Assembly: GCA_027946365.1 (NCBI GenBank)
Contig: JAPEUQ010000022.1
Coordinates: 186,001-250,000 of the forward strand
From: Kalmusia sp. IMI 367209
Lineage: Eukaryota; Ascomycota; Dothideomycetes; Pleosporales; Didymosphaeriaceae
DNA length: 64,000 bases
Direction: 5' to 3'
This document shows positions 11,730-23,540 of the stretch, one piece after another. Both the position numbers and the translations under genes were made by a program. The notes beneath the pieces are model-generated. The model worked only from the letters and a program-made list of their open reading frames with translations, made no database searches and was not told the origin of the DNA. Each line of letters begins with the position of its first letter. Within the stretch, counting starts at the first letter, position 1.

Positions 11730-13114
11730 TCAGTGTGGGTGTTGGTTGCGAGGATCTTGGTTCGGGGTACCACGGCCTCCTTCTCCTCTCGCACGGATCC
11801 ATTGCGAGTTGCCGCTGGTTCGACCCTCGAGTGCCTTCTGGCCATCCGGGTCTGGCCGGGGGCTGGATCGTCCGTTGACGATGTCCTCGGCATTGATCTT
11901 GCTGACTTGGTGTGCGATCGAGGAGATGACATAGCCACGGAGCTCACGATCCTCACGCATGTCTTCACCTTCGAGTCGGAACTTGTCCTGCTTCGACATG
12001 TTGTTTCGACGCATGGCCCCGGATCTCGTCCATGATGTGAAGAAGCACCGCTTCGGGTGCACGGTTGCGCTCCTGGCAGTATTTGGTGGGGTCTCGTACA
12101 TATCTCCGCGTGACGTCCATGGCGCCATCTGCGGAGAAAGCGATGCAATAGGAAAGTTTCCTGCCCCAGCCTGCAATCAAAGTCAATAGATGCACCCCCG
12201 AGTCTGAGATGGAGAAAATGCGTACCTTCAGTGTACAGGCGAGGCTTATCCCAAGCCTCCTCACACACGTCTACATGCACCCATCGCTTGCGGTGAACAG
12301 AGTAGACCTCGGTCCAGACGTGGTCCTCCGCATTCCACACCCACCTGACTCTGGACCCAACGGCTCTGCAAAGCATGCTGAAGCAATTGGCCCATTCGCC
12401 ACATCGGCCACGGCGGGTCTGTAGCAGCACGAAGGCGTCGTTGTATCGCGGATATCGCTCGTAAGCGCCGCAGTGGTCCAGCGAGCACTTGTACAGCTCG
12501 ACTTGGTTGGCGCCGCGAGCCTGTTCGTCCGGCAGGGGCGCGGCCATGCCGACGCCTATCGTCGGCGAGTAGCATCGGCCGCACGGCGGGTTGTTGACCC
12601 ACGAGAAGAAGGAGCGCTTGAACCAGCGCATCAAGGCTCGGACGACGCAGTCCTGGTAGCCCCAAGCAGCCTTCTTGCCAGCGCCCAGGCTCTCGGCCTC
12701 GGCCTGCAGGATCTGGCTTTCCTCTTCGGCTTCGTTGTAAATCTGCACCAAGGGCACCACGCGCAGGGCTTCGTCCAGCAGGCCCGGGTTCTCCCATCGC
12801 AGCGGCATGTTGGACAGCGAGTGGAGCATGTTCTTGAAGCGCAGGGAGCGAGCGTCCTGTGGCGCTTGTGGTACTAGGGGTATGTTTCGGAGTGACGAAT
12901 ATGACGGCGGAGCGTTTTGCATGGACGGCGGCGGCTGCGGCGTGCCAAAGTCTCGCGGTGCGGGCGACGACGAGCGCGACTGCACGGAGCGGGTTGTGAG
13001 TTCGTTCATGCGCTTGGTGGAGAGGACCTGGCGGAAGCGCTCAGTCATTTCGGCGGCCAGCTGCTCGGTGTCGACGTCGGCAGCGGGCCGTGGGGCGCCA
13101 TGCGAATGCTCCAT
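11730..13114 (-). CDS. PNG1: Peptide N-glycanase (PNGase), transglutaminase-like (apparent 1-base frameshift)
   Basis: Cytosolic/nuclear enzyme that removes N-glycans from misfolded glycoproteins retro-translocated in ERAD. Exons 12226-13114 and 11730-12170 (55-nt intron). I chose the ATG at 13114 ([15 protein letters not shown], strong Kozak) over an in-frame ATG 41 codons upstream at 13237. Zinc-site cysteines appear as PCGRC and KCSLDHC. The catalytic triad is complete: Cys in [10 protein letters not shown], His in [11 protein letters not shown], Asp in [14 protein letters not shown]. In exon 2 the frame breaks at a GGGG run (minus strand; 12017-12020): the frame before it reads IMDEIR and the one after reads [16 protein letters not shown]. 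Removing one G joins them into a normal C-terminal domain and a protein of about 442 aa. Retention of the triad contrasts with Neurospora PNG-1, reported to lack activity (from memory). Confidence 0.87.
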
Positions 13115-13632
13115 GGTTGGGTGCGGTGCTCGCAGCGGTCGCGAGAGTGTTGTGGTGCCGACAATGTGGTGGTGTTGCGCAGAAATCGAGGGATGGCGGC
13201 GTAAAAGTGACAGTGTCGCAGCCTGCGGGAGGTGCACAGCCTTTGGGAGGCGCGTGGACGATGGCGCAGCAAGCGTGTGGCCCGCGGCAGCAGGTATTCT
13301 GGGACGTCTGCTACTCGGGCAGGTTGCGACGGGCAGAGCGCAGCGTCCGGAGAGCGCGCGCGCGAGAGAGGGGGGAGTATGTCGAGAAGACGGGATTCTG
13401 CGGTGTGTTCGAGGAGCAAGGTGCGGGTTTGTAGGGGACGGCGCGATGATGAGGGTCTACCGGGGGCAACGCTCAGTGAGGCCGCGTATGCGTGCTTCTG
13501 GAGCTTGCGTGGCAGGCCGCCGCCATTGGCTCGTCTAGTAGCCTCTCACGACAAAGCAGTCTCTTTTCCGCCTGCGACCGCCTCGCCAGCCAGCGCGCAA
13601 AATCGTCTAATGGGCAGTCTAAAAGTCGTCTA

Positions 13633-13670
13633 GTCATCGTCGTCGTCGTCGTCTTCGTCTTCGACTTCGT
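13633..13670. repeat. TCG/TCT trinucleotide microsatellite
   Basis: A run of CGT/CTT-type triplets in the PNG1 upstream region. Confidence 0.75.
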
Positions 13671-13788
13671 GCCATGGGCCGCTGTGGCCGCCCGTGTGCG
13701 AGTCCCGCTCGAGGGTGCGTGGGTCGTGGGCCGCCTTCTTTGTTCTGCTTCTGCCTCGCGTTTCCCTCTGCGCGCGCGGCGGGCGGGC

Positions 13789-13806
13789 GTGCGTGCGTGC
13801 GTGTGC
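13789..13806. repeat. GCGT tetranucleotide microsatellite
   Basis: About four tandem GCGT units in non-coding sequence. Confidence 0.7.
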
Positions 13807-13824
13807 GAAGCCGCTCGCTCGCTA

Positions 13825-13852
13825 CTCGCTGCTCGCTGCTCGCTGCTTCGCT
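13825..13852. repeat. CTCGCTG heptanucleotide tandem repeat
   Basis: Three to four imperfect tandem CTCGCTG units. Confidence 0.65.
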
Positions 13853-15034
13853 CCCCGCTGGTCTCCTCGCTGACTATGCGACGGATGATATGCGTGTCGT
13901 TTCGCCTCCAATCACGGCCTCTGCGCCCTCCTGCACCGCAATACACAGATTTGAGATTGACCATATTCGCAGCAGGGGCCCCAATATGCGTTATCGCGCA
14001 CCCGAATCAATAGAACAGGCGTTGCAGGCGTTGCGACCCTCACCACCGTGCCCAACATGGTGGAGAAGGGCCTCTGTTGAGCCGCGTAATGCCACTGATT
14101 GGCCTGCCGTGTATACGCAAGCCCTCAGACTACGCTTACTGCATCCGTCATCCCTGTCCGGACTCCCCTCAACCGCTTTAAACTGATACATCGCCAATTA
14201 TCCAAGAAAACCTTCACCCGTCCAGCTGTGTGCACAAAAGCCCCACTCCCTCCCGGCCTCGCTGCCAACGCGACCCTCGCTGCTCGCTTTATCCGCGCTC
14301 TTGGAGGGCGGGAACCGCTCGCATGCCGACGCGCAATTCGGACGGCGTTCGTAGCATCGCGGGTGGCGCGTCTTGGCAGATCCCTGGTTAGGTAAGCCCT
14401 GTACACGTCCGATACGACCTTGGCGAACCGCGTCGTCACTGGATCATCACGGCAACACGGCCTACGTACGGGTATTTCTTGTGTACTGGTAGTTGCACCC
14501 ACTCCGTTACGGTAAGCTTTGCGAGCGTCGAAACTTTTCTCCGATGTTCGCCTCCGAGAACATTCTAACATTACTAAGTAAATTCTGCGCTCTTTGTGCT
14601 CTTGTGATTTCTACAATTGGTACCCTGTTGAACCCTGTTGAAACCTGATGAGTGAACGAGCAATGGCCCGGGTAAGCCACGTGCAACGCCCGGTGCTCGC
14701 TCAGCAGAACAGCTCACAGACCGCCACGCTGTTGTCCCCATCTGCTGACGAAGCACCTCATTCGCCGCTCTCACACGTGTTGCAAAGACTTCGGAAGCTT
14801 ACGAAATTGTCTCCATAGTTTATATCGCGAAATAGGTTAGGCTTGCTCGAGAGGAAGATCCACGTACGACTTCTAACATTGTACGAGCAGAGCCCGCCCG
14901 AATATCAAGGTAACCCCTGCTCCCACTACCGCCGTGAACCCAGACACCGAGCGCCATGCTCCGGAAACATCAAACGCTGGGGAATATGTGGCAATTGTGG
15001 CATGCTGCGTTTCGCAAGCCGTGAATTGGATACA

Positions 15035-17834
15035 TTATTCGTGAGGACCCACGAACCGTGGGGGAAGGTCCAGCTCCCACGAGGGCCTCTCGACGAGGAC
15101 GACTTCAAGCGGCTGGTCATCCCTTCCTATAGGTACCATGCCCAATATAGATCGATACTTGAATGTGTGCCACCAAGGCTCTGGCGACCGTGTCCGTTGT
15201 TCCAATGCTCCATCTCTTTCCGCTAGGTCTGTTTCCCGTGCCACATCGCCGTTCACTCCATTGCTTGCGTCGACCTCTGCTCTTTCTCTTCGGAGGTCGA
15301 CAAGAGTTCCTTGCTCGCCGTCATCCTCCTCGTCGGAACCAAGTTCTGTCTGTGCACCGTGCAGATCGATCTTTGCTGGCGATTCCGATTCATCGTCAGC
15401 GCTGTCGAATCTGCGCATCTTGGTCACCGGTGCATCCTTCTCTGGAACCGCATCGCCTGCACCGCTAGCACCCTTCCTTGCGTTCTCCCGTTTACGTTTC
15501 TTGGATAGCTTGGATTCCACCTCTTCAGAATCTTGCGCCTCAGCGTAATCTGGTATGGGAAGATCTTTGCTGAGGTCAAACATGAAGAGCCATCCCTCTC
15601 CGTACAGCCATATGCGCTGTTGTTTGACATCCCAGATACACCCTTTCGTTGGAGATTTGAGGTTGCGATACTGCGCTGGGTAGCTTGAAGGTGGATTGCG
15701 TCGGCTCCACTCCGAGAGTTGGCCGCCAAGAACCTCAAAGAGATACAATTGCTGGTCGGCAGACACTACGAGAAGGTGGTGTTCTGTATCCGGCAGGTCA
15801 TGCGAATGTGGGTGGGGATTGTGTCTCGTTGGATGCACCGCAGGATTGCCTCTCGGTTCTGGACGCGATGCACCGTCTAGTCTGGGTTCAAAAGACAGCA
15901 ACGCGGGGGCGGATCCGAGACGGGGAAAGAGATGCGCAGAGGGGTTACGTATCCATCGCTGACCAAGTAATGTTATTCGCTCCTTGGGGGAATCCTCGTC
16001 TCCAGATTCGTCATCATCAGCAGATGCACTGTCGGATTCATACTCATCGACCTCGAGTGCGGTGATATCCTCGTGTCCTTCTGTGACCCATGTGTCAACG
16101 TAGCCCGCAAGATCAGCCACGGCCAAGACTGTTCCATCCGACGAAAATTCAGCATGCGATATGGCTCTACTATACTGCCCAGTGGGGGTGCTTAGTTGAG
16201 TTGAAGCAGCTTCGTCTCTGTGCAATCGTTGTAGGTGTAGAGGTTTGCGGAGGGCTCGTGGTAGTTCCAAAGGATCTTCGGATGAAATGATGCGTATCAC
16301 AAAGACCTCATTCGTGGTGTCGATGATTGCTAGCCACTTTCCGTCCCTCGCAAACCTTAGGAGCCTTGCGCCTGACATTACAGGTAGCTCAAGCTTTCGT
16401 ATACGAAGATTTGACCCCGCCTCTGTCCTCGTTTCGAGCAGTTGAAACAATCTAATTTCTCTTATTGTTGACACTGCCAGGAGGCCGCCGTCTCGTGTGA
16501 TGGCAGCGGATGAAATGTTTTCATCCCCCTGCAGCGCTAATCGTGCGACCACTTTCGGTTTCTCGGTACCATCGTCTTGACTCTTGATCCGCCAGATACG
16601 AATCTCGCAATTCCACCAGCTGACCATGAGACGTGCATCGGGAGCACTTGCTATAGGTGGTGCATGTGGTAAAGCAGGAAGGCCGCGACTCAGCTCTTTG
16701 CCGAATTTGCGAATAGGTAGAACGATAGGTTGCGTGTCAATACCTACGTTATTAGCACACAGCAAAGAAGATCTCGAAGTATTGCTTACCTCCAGACACT
16801 AAGACGCTAAGGCGTACTCCGTCGTAGGCAGCTAATGCCTTGACATCGTGTTCATGATGCCTTTGATGTGATATCTTGCGCCACTTCCCGCCTTGGTTGC
16901 CTACTTCAGGTGCATTCTTCTTGTTCGACGTGTAATAGCACGTTCGCCGGTCCATGCCACCGCTGAATATCGTAGTACCATCACGGGACACTGCCAGGTC
17001 TAGCACGTCTGCTTCATGGCCTGATATGCGCTGGGTCTGACTGTAATTCTTGCCGTTATATATGCGAATATCTCCTGTGGAATCACCGGAAACGAAGTCG
17101 CCATTCGGGAGGCATTTTACTCTCCAGACTAAAGTCTCGCGTGGCCCTCCAGGACCTGAATTGCCGAGAGAGATGTTCCTGATCACATAACCGTTCCTCG
17201 TATCATAGACCCGTATCGCGCTGTCTGCGAATCCCGCAATGACTGTTTTTCGGTCTTTGAAGGTGACGCTAAGCACGCGGGCTTTCTTCATCATAGATCG
17301 CGCTACGAACTTATCGAATCTGAGCTCGTTGTCGGCGGTTGACAGTAGTACCAGAGTTCCGTCGGCGCAACCGGCGATCAGCTTTTGAGGCGCGGCTTCT
17401 TCTACATCCAAACCCTTTGCGGAGGGTCTCGCCTTTGGCTGCGCTGCAAAGCACCACACTTCACTGTTGTTTCCGTCTGAATGCCGGGCGGGCAGACCTG
17501 TCGCGAGGTCCCATTCGGTGACGCTGTTGGAATATCCGATGCTAAATAGGCGCAGCCTCCCCGGCGTTGTTCTACCTTTAGCGTCTCTGATGTCGGGCTC
17601 CTGCGTCCATGCTAGGCCCTCCACGCTCCTGTCTTTTCCCCCATAAAACACACGTTCTTGCTGCCACGCGCCATTCGCTGGATTCCAGATTTCAATATTC
17701 CCATTCGCTCGTCCGAGCGCAAGTTTGAGACATTCGGGGTCGCCTTTACCGTCAGCAGGTTCGGCGTGGGAGAATGCGAGGGCGTTTATGGCGGACGGCG
17801 GGTATGGCACGAAGCGCGATCGATGGATATCCAT
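15035..17834 (-). CDS. UTP4: U3 snoRNP / t-UTP complex WD40 protein Utp4 (Cirhin homologue)
   Basis: Nucleolar WD40 protein of the small-subunit processome, needed for 18S rRNA maturation and rDNA transcription. Exons 16790-17834 and 15035-16743 with one 46-nt intron (branch point GCTAAT) give 917 aa. The start at 17834 (MDIHRSRFVPYPPSAINALAF) is the usual Utp4 N-terminus; an in-frame ATG 26 codons upstream is less likely. WD-type repeats are recognisable, for example GNIEIWNP, VTEWDLATGLP, RVYDTRNGY, DIRIYNGK and VDTWVTEGHEDI. An acidic linker (DDDESGDEDSPKE) and a basic nuclear-signal-like run (SKKRKREN) lie in the second half. The end WWHTFKYRSILGMVPI matches the conserved Utp4 C-terminus. 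Divergent from the CSC1 gene. Confidence 0.93.
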
Positions 17835-18488
17835 GGCGGGAGCAATTGGATAACGTGTGCGAGCTTCGCAATAGATGGACTGAGCGCGAGAGCAAGAAGC
17901 CTGCACTAGCACTCAACTAGAGAAGCTATCATGGTTTTGATGTTACGCAGAGAAACTTCGTTCGAACTCTTGGCGATTATAATTTTTAGCGCGACAACTT
18001 TCCCTAGGCTCGGCAAATCGTTTTTCCTGCGGACCGATGGCTGATTCGGACGCTAAGTGGAGCACAGTAGTGGACATCAAGCATATGCTTTTCAAGACGG
18101 CTAACTACTCCTACAGAAGTAATCTTGCTGTACCTACAGATTCTATCGATCTCTACGCCTTAGGTATCTGTACAGGGGTAGAAATAATATCTTCGCTGCG
18201 TGCGTTATTTGGAGCTTCAGTATATTCGCGGTCTCGAATCGGCTGGAGTGTATAGTATTTTTGGAGCCATCTCAAATTGCAGCACTACACCAGGATTCAA
18301 TCCTTTCAAAGCAGCTTATGTCGAGGCAGTATCATGCCCTAGTTGAGGCAAGTGACACACAAAGCCTCAGATACCATGTTGCTTACGTAAGTATAAGCCT
18401 CGCACGCGCCACACCATTTACGTCATGGCATTGCGCCTGCTGCCTGCAACATCACTAGGCCTCCTGAACTGCCAATGTGCATTCCACC
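17835..18488. promoter_or_regulatory. Shared divergent promoter region (UTP4 / CSC1-like)
   Basis: 654 bases between the two divergent starts, moderately AT-rich, with no coding frame of note. Confidence 0.4.
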
Positions 18489-21370
18489 ATGGAAGCCCAG
18501 CACGTCTTCACTGCTATTATGGAAGGTAATGTGGGTAATAGCACATTAGGCAACTGGTACCAACGGCCGAAGGTAGGTTGTTACGATACAGAAGATGGTT
18601 TGAAAGGCGCTAACGTGACGTTCTCTATAGCCTCGCGGCTCGGCTCACAACCTTGCGGCAATCGTATCAGCCTTTGTACCGACGTGGTTCACGGCAACTC
18701 TATTCGTGGCCGTATTCGTACTAATCAGGAATCGCTATCCCAAAATATACTCGCCCAGGACCTTTATCGGGACTATCTCTGAGAAGTAATATTTTCTTCT
18801 TAAAAACAAGGTCGATGAATCTAAAGCCCCCAGGGACCGTACACCTTCTGCCAGCCGGTCGTATTTCTCCTGGTTCAATACGTTTCGTGTCATTCCCGAC
18901 AAGTTCATCCTTTACCATGAATCCCTGGACGCATATTTGTACCTACGCTTCCTACGCACTCTGATCTTTCTCTGCGTGGTCGGATGTGTCATCACATGGC
19001 CGATACTTATGCCAGTCAACGCGACTGGTGGTGGGACTTCATCCCAGCTCGACCGCGTCTCAATCGGGAACGTCAAGGACAAGAAGAAGCTATACGCCCA
19101 CGCTATAGTTGCATGTGCATACTTTGGCTTTGTGATGTTCACAGTAGCGAGAGAGAGGCTTTGGTTGATCGGGCTAAGGCAGGCATGGAATTTGTCGAAG
19201 ACCAACGCGAGGAGGTTATCCTCCAGGGTAGTATTGTTTCTGTCGGCACCTACAGCTGCTCTTGATCAAGAAAACGTCCAGAGGTGGTTTGGAGATGATG
19301 CAGTGCGAGTGTGGCCTGCGACCAAGGCAGACAAGTTACATTCTCTGGTATCCAAGAGGAATTCGACTGTTGAAGAGCTAGAAGCAGCTGAGTTGAAGCT
19401 CATACAGAATGTAAACCAAAAGCTGAATAAGAGTGGAAACAAGCGAAACGGTGTCCTTTCAAGTTATAGCGATCTTCCGAACCACTTGAAGAAGACTCTA
19501 CGTCCAACACACACATTGAAGACGCCACCGACGGGGTAAAAAGGTGGATAGCATTGACTGGTATCGCGATCAGCTGAAGGAAAAGGAAGGAGAGATCGAG
19601 AAGGCGCGCGATTCGAACGAAAATATAAACAGCCACGGTGGTGCTGCAGCTGTGTTTGTTGAGTTCAAGACACAAGCTGCCGCTCAACGCGCATACCAAC
19701 AGATTGCGTCTGCGGAGATATTGGCTTTGAATCCTAGATATACTTCAGTCATGCCGGGGGAGGTCATCTGGAAAAATTTGACGATAGCACCGGCGAAAAG
19801 GATATCCCAACAGGGCTTTGCGACCGCTCTCTCGTGGTTGCTATCATCGTTTTCTGGTGAGTCAATCTGTTCTTCAGTTTGTGCACTAAGCTCACGATTA
19901 TAGGTCCATACCGATTTCACTTGTAGGAGCTTGGTCGAATGTTGAGTATCTTGCAAAAACGTTCACGTGGCTCAGTTGGCTTAACAGACTACCGGATACT
20001 GTTATCAGCCTCCTGTCTGGCCTTGTCCCCGCTGCTCTGCTCAGTGCGCTCAGCTCATTTGTCCCGAACATTTTCAGAGGTAAGTTTCCTGTCACTACCT
20101 TGAAGTTTTGACTTCGTTACTGATTGACTGCAGCCATATTCAAAGCTTTCGGTGAACCAACGAATACTTCCGTGGAACTTAAAGTACTCCGGTGGTACTT
20201 CGTCTTCCAAGTCCTGCAGGTCTTTTTGATCAACACGCTAGCCTCCGGTGCTGCTGCTGTGCTCTCGGAAGTCGCCAACAACCCTGCGTCACTACCGACT
20301 ATACTCGCAGCGAATCTACCTAGTGCGGCGAATTCGTATCTCACATACTTTCTAGTTCAAGGCCTGACAAGTGCCTCGAATAACATGCTTAATTACTCTG
20401 ACTTGTTGTCTTACCTCTTTTTCGATAAATTCTTTGATAAGACGCCGAGGCAGAAGTATAACAGCTTTACGACGCTGAAAGGTATACAGTGGGGTAAAGT
20501 GTTCCCTAAATACGGAAACTTTCTCATCATCGGTATGTAGCATGCTACCTCCTCATTCTCCAACATTGCGTTGACATGTATAAAGGAATCGCGTATTCTT
20601 GCATTGCACCACTAGTGTTGGGCTTCGCGGCAGTTGGTCTTGCCTTCTTCTACTTCAGCTATCGCTACATGCTGCTCTTCACCGTCAATCCAAAGATCGA
20701 TACAAAAGGCCATTGTTACACGCTCGCTCTACAACAAATCCTGACCGGTGTGTATATCGCCGAGCTATGTTTATTAGGCCTTTTCAGTCTTCGACAGGCT
20801 ACAGGACCAGCTATCATCATTGGGGTCTTGTTCCTCGCCACCATACTCTTCAACGCTACAACGAACAAGTACTTCGATCCTTTGGAAAAGTTTCTACCGG
20901 CGGATCTCACCGCCGAAGAAGAAGGCGAAGGTGCTCCGCTGCTAAGCGACAGAGACGCAGAAGAAGGGCAATCGGAATCACACATTCACCGAATTATTGA
21001 GCGAACCCCTCTACCGCCCAAATATCTCTCCCCGCTTGCTCGCTTCTTCGAGCCCCAGCGATACGCCTCGCACCGTGCAATGCGTACATGGTTGCGCGAG
21101 AGCTCTGAGTGGGACGAAAATGATGTGCCGACATATACTGAGGAGCAGTTGAGGAAAGCGTATCTGGATCCGGCATTCACGAATTCGACACCAGTGGTAT
21201 GGGTGCCTAGGGACGAGGGAGGTGCTAGTAAGAAGATCATCGAGGAATTGGAAAAGGCTGAGGTGGAGGCTAGCGACGAGGGTGCTTGGATCGACGAGAA
21301 AGGACGGCTCAAATGGAGCGTCGACGATTTTGGCAAAGTACCTATTTTCAACCAGTGTGTCAAATGGTGA
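18489..21370 (+). CDS. CSC1/OSCA-family calcium-permeable cation channel (RSN1_7TM), two apparent frameshifts
   Basis: Hyperosmolality/mechanically gated cation channel family of the plasma membrane. Exons 18489-18572, 18631-18785, 18834-19856, 19904-20079, 20134-20532 and 20586-21370. The start MEAQHVFTAIMEG has context accATGg. The 48-nt second intron removes an in-frame TAA and restores ISEKDRTPSAS, the family's xxRTP motif. N-terminal TM, the cytosolic DUF4463-like domain (RPTHTLK, KKVDSIDWYRDQL, VFVEFKTQAAAQ) and the 7TM core (SIPISLVGAWSN, ASGAAAVLSEV, IGIAYSCIAPLVLGF, RYMLLFTVNPK) are all present. The frame breaks at a GGGG run (19533-19536, one extra G) and at a CTCTCT tract (about 19828-19833, one extra CT). 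Together they add three bases, so the frame is regained with a short missense stretch, but the first break exposes a TAA at 19537. Product about 873 aa if both are corrected. Confidence 0.87.
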
Positions 21371-21523
21371 GAGGAGGGGAACTCCGAAGGACGGACGAAA
21401 TAAGCGAAGCAACATAACGGTATCACTTCTTTCTTACATAGGTTCGTGTTATTTACCGAAAACCATGAATGAGGGTATATATGTCAAACTAGATATAGTT
21501 GTTCACCATCTACATCCACATCT

Positions 21524-23540
21524 CTACGCAGTCTCCTTATCAAGCACTTCAGTTACACCTTGGCTTCCATGCATGACGATCTGCGTCTTGCTCAGACTCG
21601 TTTGAACCGGCTTCTTCGCCCTAAAGATCTCGGATAGTTCCTCGAGGGTGCGACGCCGCGTCTCAACGTAGAAGAAATAGATGAACACAAATTCGAACAT
21701 GTCCCAGAAGATGAAGAGGAAGTAATACTATCACATACGTTAGCACAAAAGCCTTGAAATGATGAAGTTCTGAGTAGTGAGATAGTCTGAACGTACCTTC
21801 CAGCCAGCTCCAGAGAAAGCAATGCCGGTAACAAACGTATTGTAAAACCCAGCAATGTTGACCCAGAAATTATAGAACGCCATGCCCTTCGCACGCGACT
21901 CGTAACGCAGACATTCAACAGGGTACAACTGCTGCAGCGGTGTATAACCAGCGCTGAAGATGAATCCGAAGATGAAAATGAATGCGATGACGGCTTTGGC
22001 TTGACCGGAGCTCTTAATAAGCGGGGTACCTGTGCTGTCGACCTTGGGCTTGCCATCGGGTCCATTGACGATGTTGGTCGCGACGAGGGCGCACACGATG
22101 CAGAAGATTCCGACACAAATTCCGGTCGATACGAGTAGCTGTGGGCGACGGCCCCATTTGTCGGTGTAGATGGCGCCAAAGATGGCTCCGCCGAAGGAGA
22201 CGACGTTTTGCATGCCGTTGAGGAGAAGACGGCGGTGGTTACTCGTGATACCGGCGCCCTGAAGCATAGTTGGATAGTCTAATTCGCGGGAAAAAAGTTA
22301 GCGCAAGTCGCAAAAGTAGGGGATAGGTACCGTATGCGTCCAGTCGAGCAAAAGAGAGGGCCCTCTCTAACTCGTCTGAGGAACATCTACGTTGTACCCG
22401 GGGCTTGCGTACAGTATGACACAGGGCCGTTACCAGACCACTGGCCGAAAAATGCCATCGTGAAGACGATCATGGTCCGGTAACGCTGCTCGTGCGAGTT
22501 GAACAGCTCGCGGTAGTCCCACCAGCGCTTGTCGGAGCCAGTCACGCTGATGTCTTCAACCATCTCTTTGTACTCGAGCTGCACGATGGGCGAGTCGCGG
22601 CTGCCTTCTCCATGGTACTTGGCCATGGTGTTGAGGGCCTCCTCGTGGCGGTCGTTGGCAATGAGCCAACGTGGGGTTTCGGGGAGGAAGGGTGAGGTGA
22701 CGAGGACAACGCCGGCGAAGACCATTTGGAGCCAGATAGGGATGCGCCATGAGACTGTTCCGTCCATGGTAGAGGTGCCGTATGGTACGAATGTTCTATT
22801 TAAAATCAGTCCGCGTCGTAGTGGAGTGATGTCATCTCAAGCTTACCCTGGGATGCCCCCAACGAACCAGAACGTGTTGAAAATACCGGTCAGGACACCA
22901 CGGTAGGCCGGATGCGCCATCTCGGAAGCATATGCAGGTCCCGCAGTCGACGTGATAGCGACACCGAAACCCAGAACAAAACGACCGCCCATGAAACCCC
23001 CTAGGTTCGTGCTTGTAGCTACAATCGATTAGCCCTACCGGCAGGTGAAGATATCATCTATCCACTGACCTTGAATGCAAGTGCCAATAACAATGATGAG
23101 ACATCCTATGAACATGCCCCACTTCCGACCCTTGAAATCCGTGGCAGGCCCAGCGACGAAAGACCCCACCAAGTTACCAATTGTGTAGATGGCGTAGACG
23201 ATACCGGTGGAAGGCGTTCCTTCGTTCACATCGAACCCGAAGTAGCCACGATATTGGGGATAACTGTTGATCGCGCCCATAAGTGAGCCGTCATATCCAT
23301 TGATACAGGAATTCAATGTTGCCACAAGCAAGCATACGTAGAGCTGCACCGTGTTAGCACTCGACCTTTCCCCGTGAGAGTGCTAATCTATACCTTGAAC
23401 ATGCTTGGAGTCCATGGCGACACACCCGCTTTCGCTGTGGCATCTGCCAAAGCGACATTCTGCACTTGTCGAATGTCGGTCGCGCTCTCCCTACGCTCCT
23501 CATGCGTGACACCTACGTCTGTCTTAGGTTCCGCAGACAT
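21524..23540 (-). CDS. MFS sugar porter, lactose permease/hexose transporter-like
   Basis: Plasma-membrane major facilitator of the sugar porter family. Six exons: 23394-23540, 23070-23343, 22847-23018, 22413-22795, 21797-22278 and 21524-21727; phases agree and the product is 553 aa. Sugar-porter hallmarks: GYDGSLMGAINSYPQY in TM1, GPATDFKGRKWG (GxxxDxxGRR-type loop), PETPRWLIANDRHEEAL after TM6, FGQWSGNGPVSYYYPTML in TM7, DKWGRRPQLL, and VETRRRTLEELSEIF after TM12. The TM7 and TM1 wording resembles Lac12-type lactose permeases, but the substrate cannot be read from sequence. Ends only ~150 bases from the CSC1 stop (convergent). Confidence 0.92.

Larger units (their letters stand above)
13115..15034. 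other. Intergenic with several microsatellites
   Basis: About 1.9 kb between PNG1 (start) and UTP4 (stop), both minus strand. It contains clustered simple repeats at 13633-13670, 13789-13806 and 13825-13852. Frames here are repeat-driven (Arg/Ser/Ala) and not credible as genes. Confidence 0.5.

Noticed and set aside
13232..14186. Several overlapping 130-175-codon frames on both strands
   Set aside because: They are generated by CGT/GCGT/CTCGCTG simple repeats and lack any conserved segment.
18786..18810. 25-nt intron that would remove the TAA in the CSC1-like gene
   Set aside because: Too short for fungal splicing. A 48-nt intron (18786-18833) with acceptor CCCCCAG restores the EKDRTP motif and fits better.
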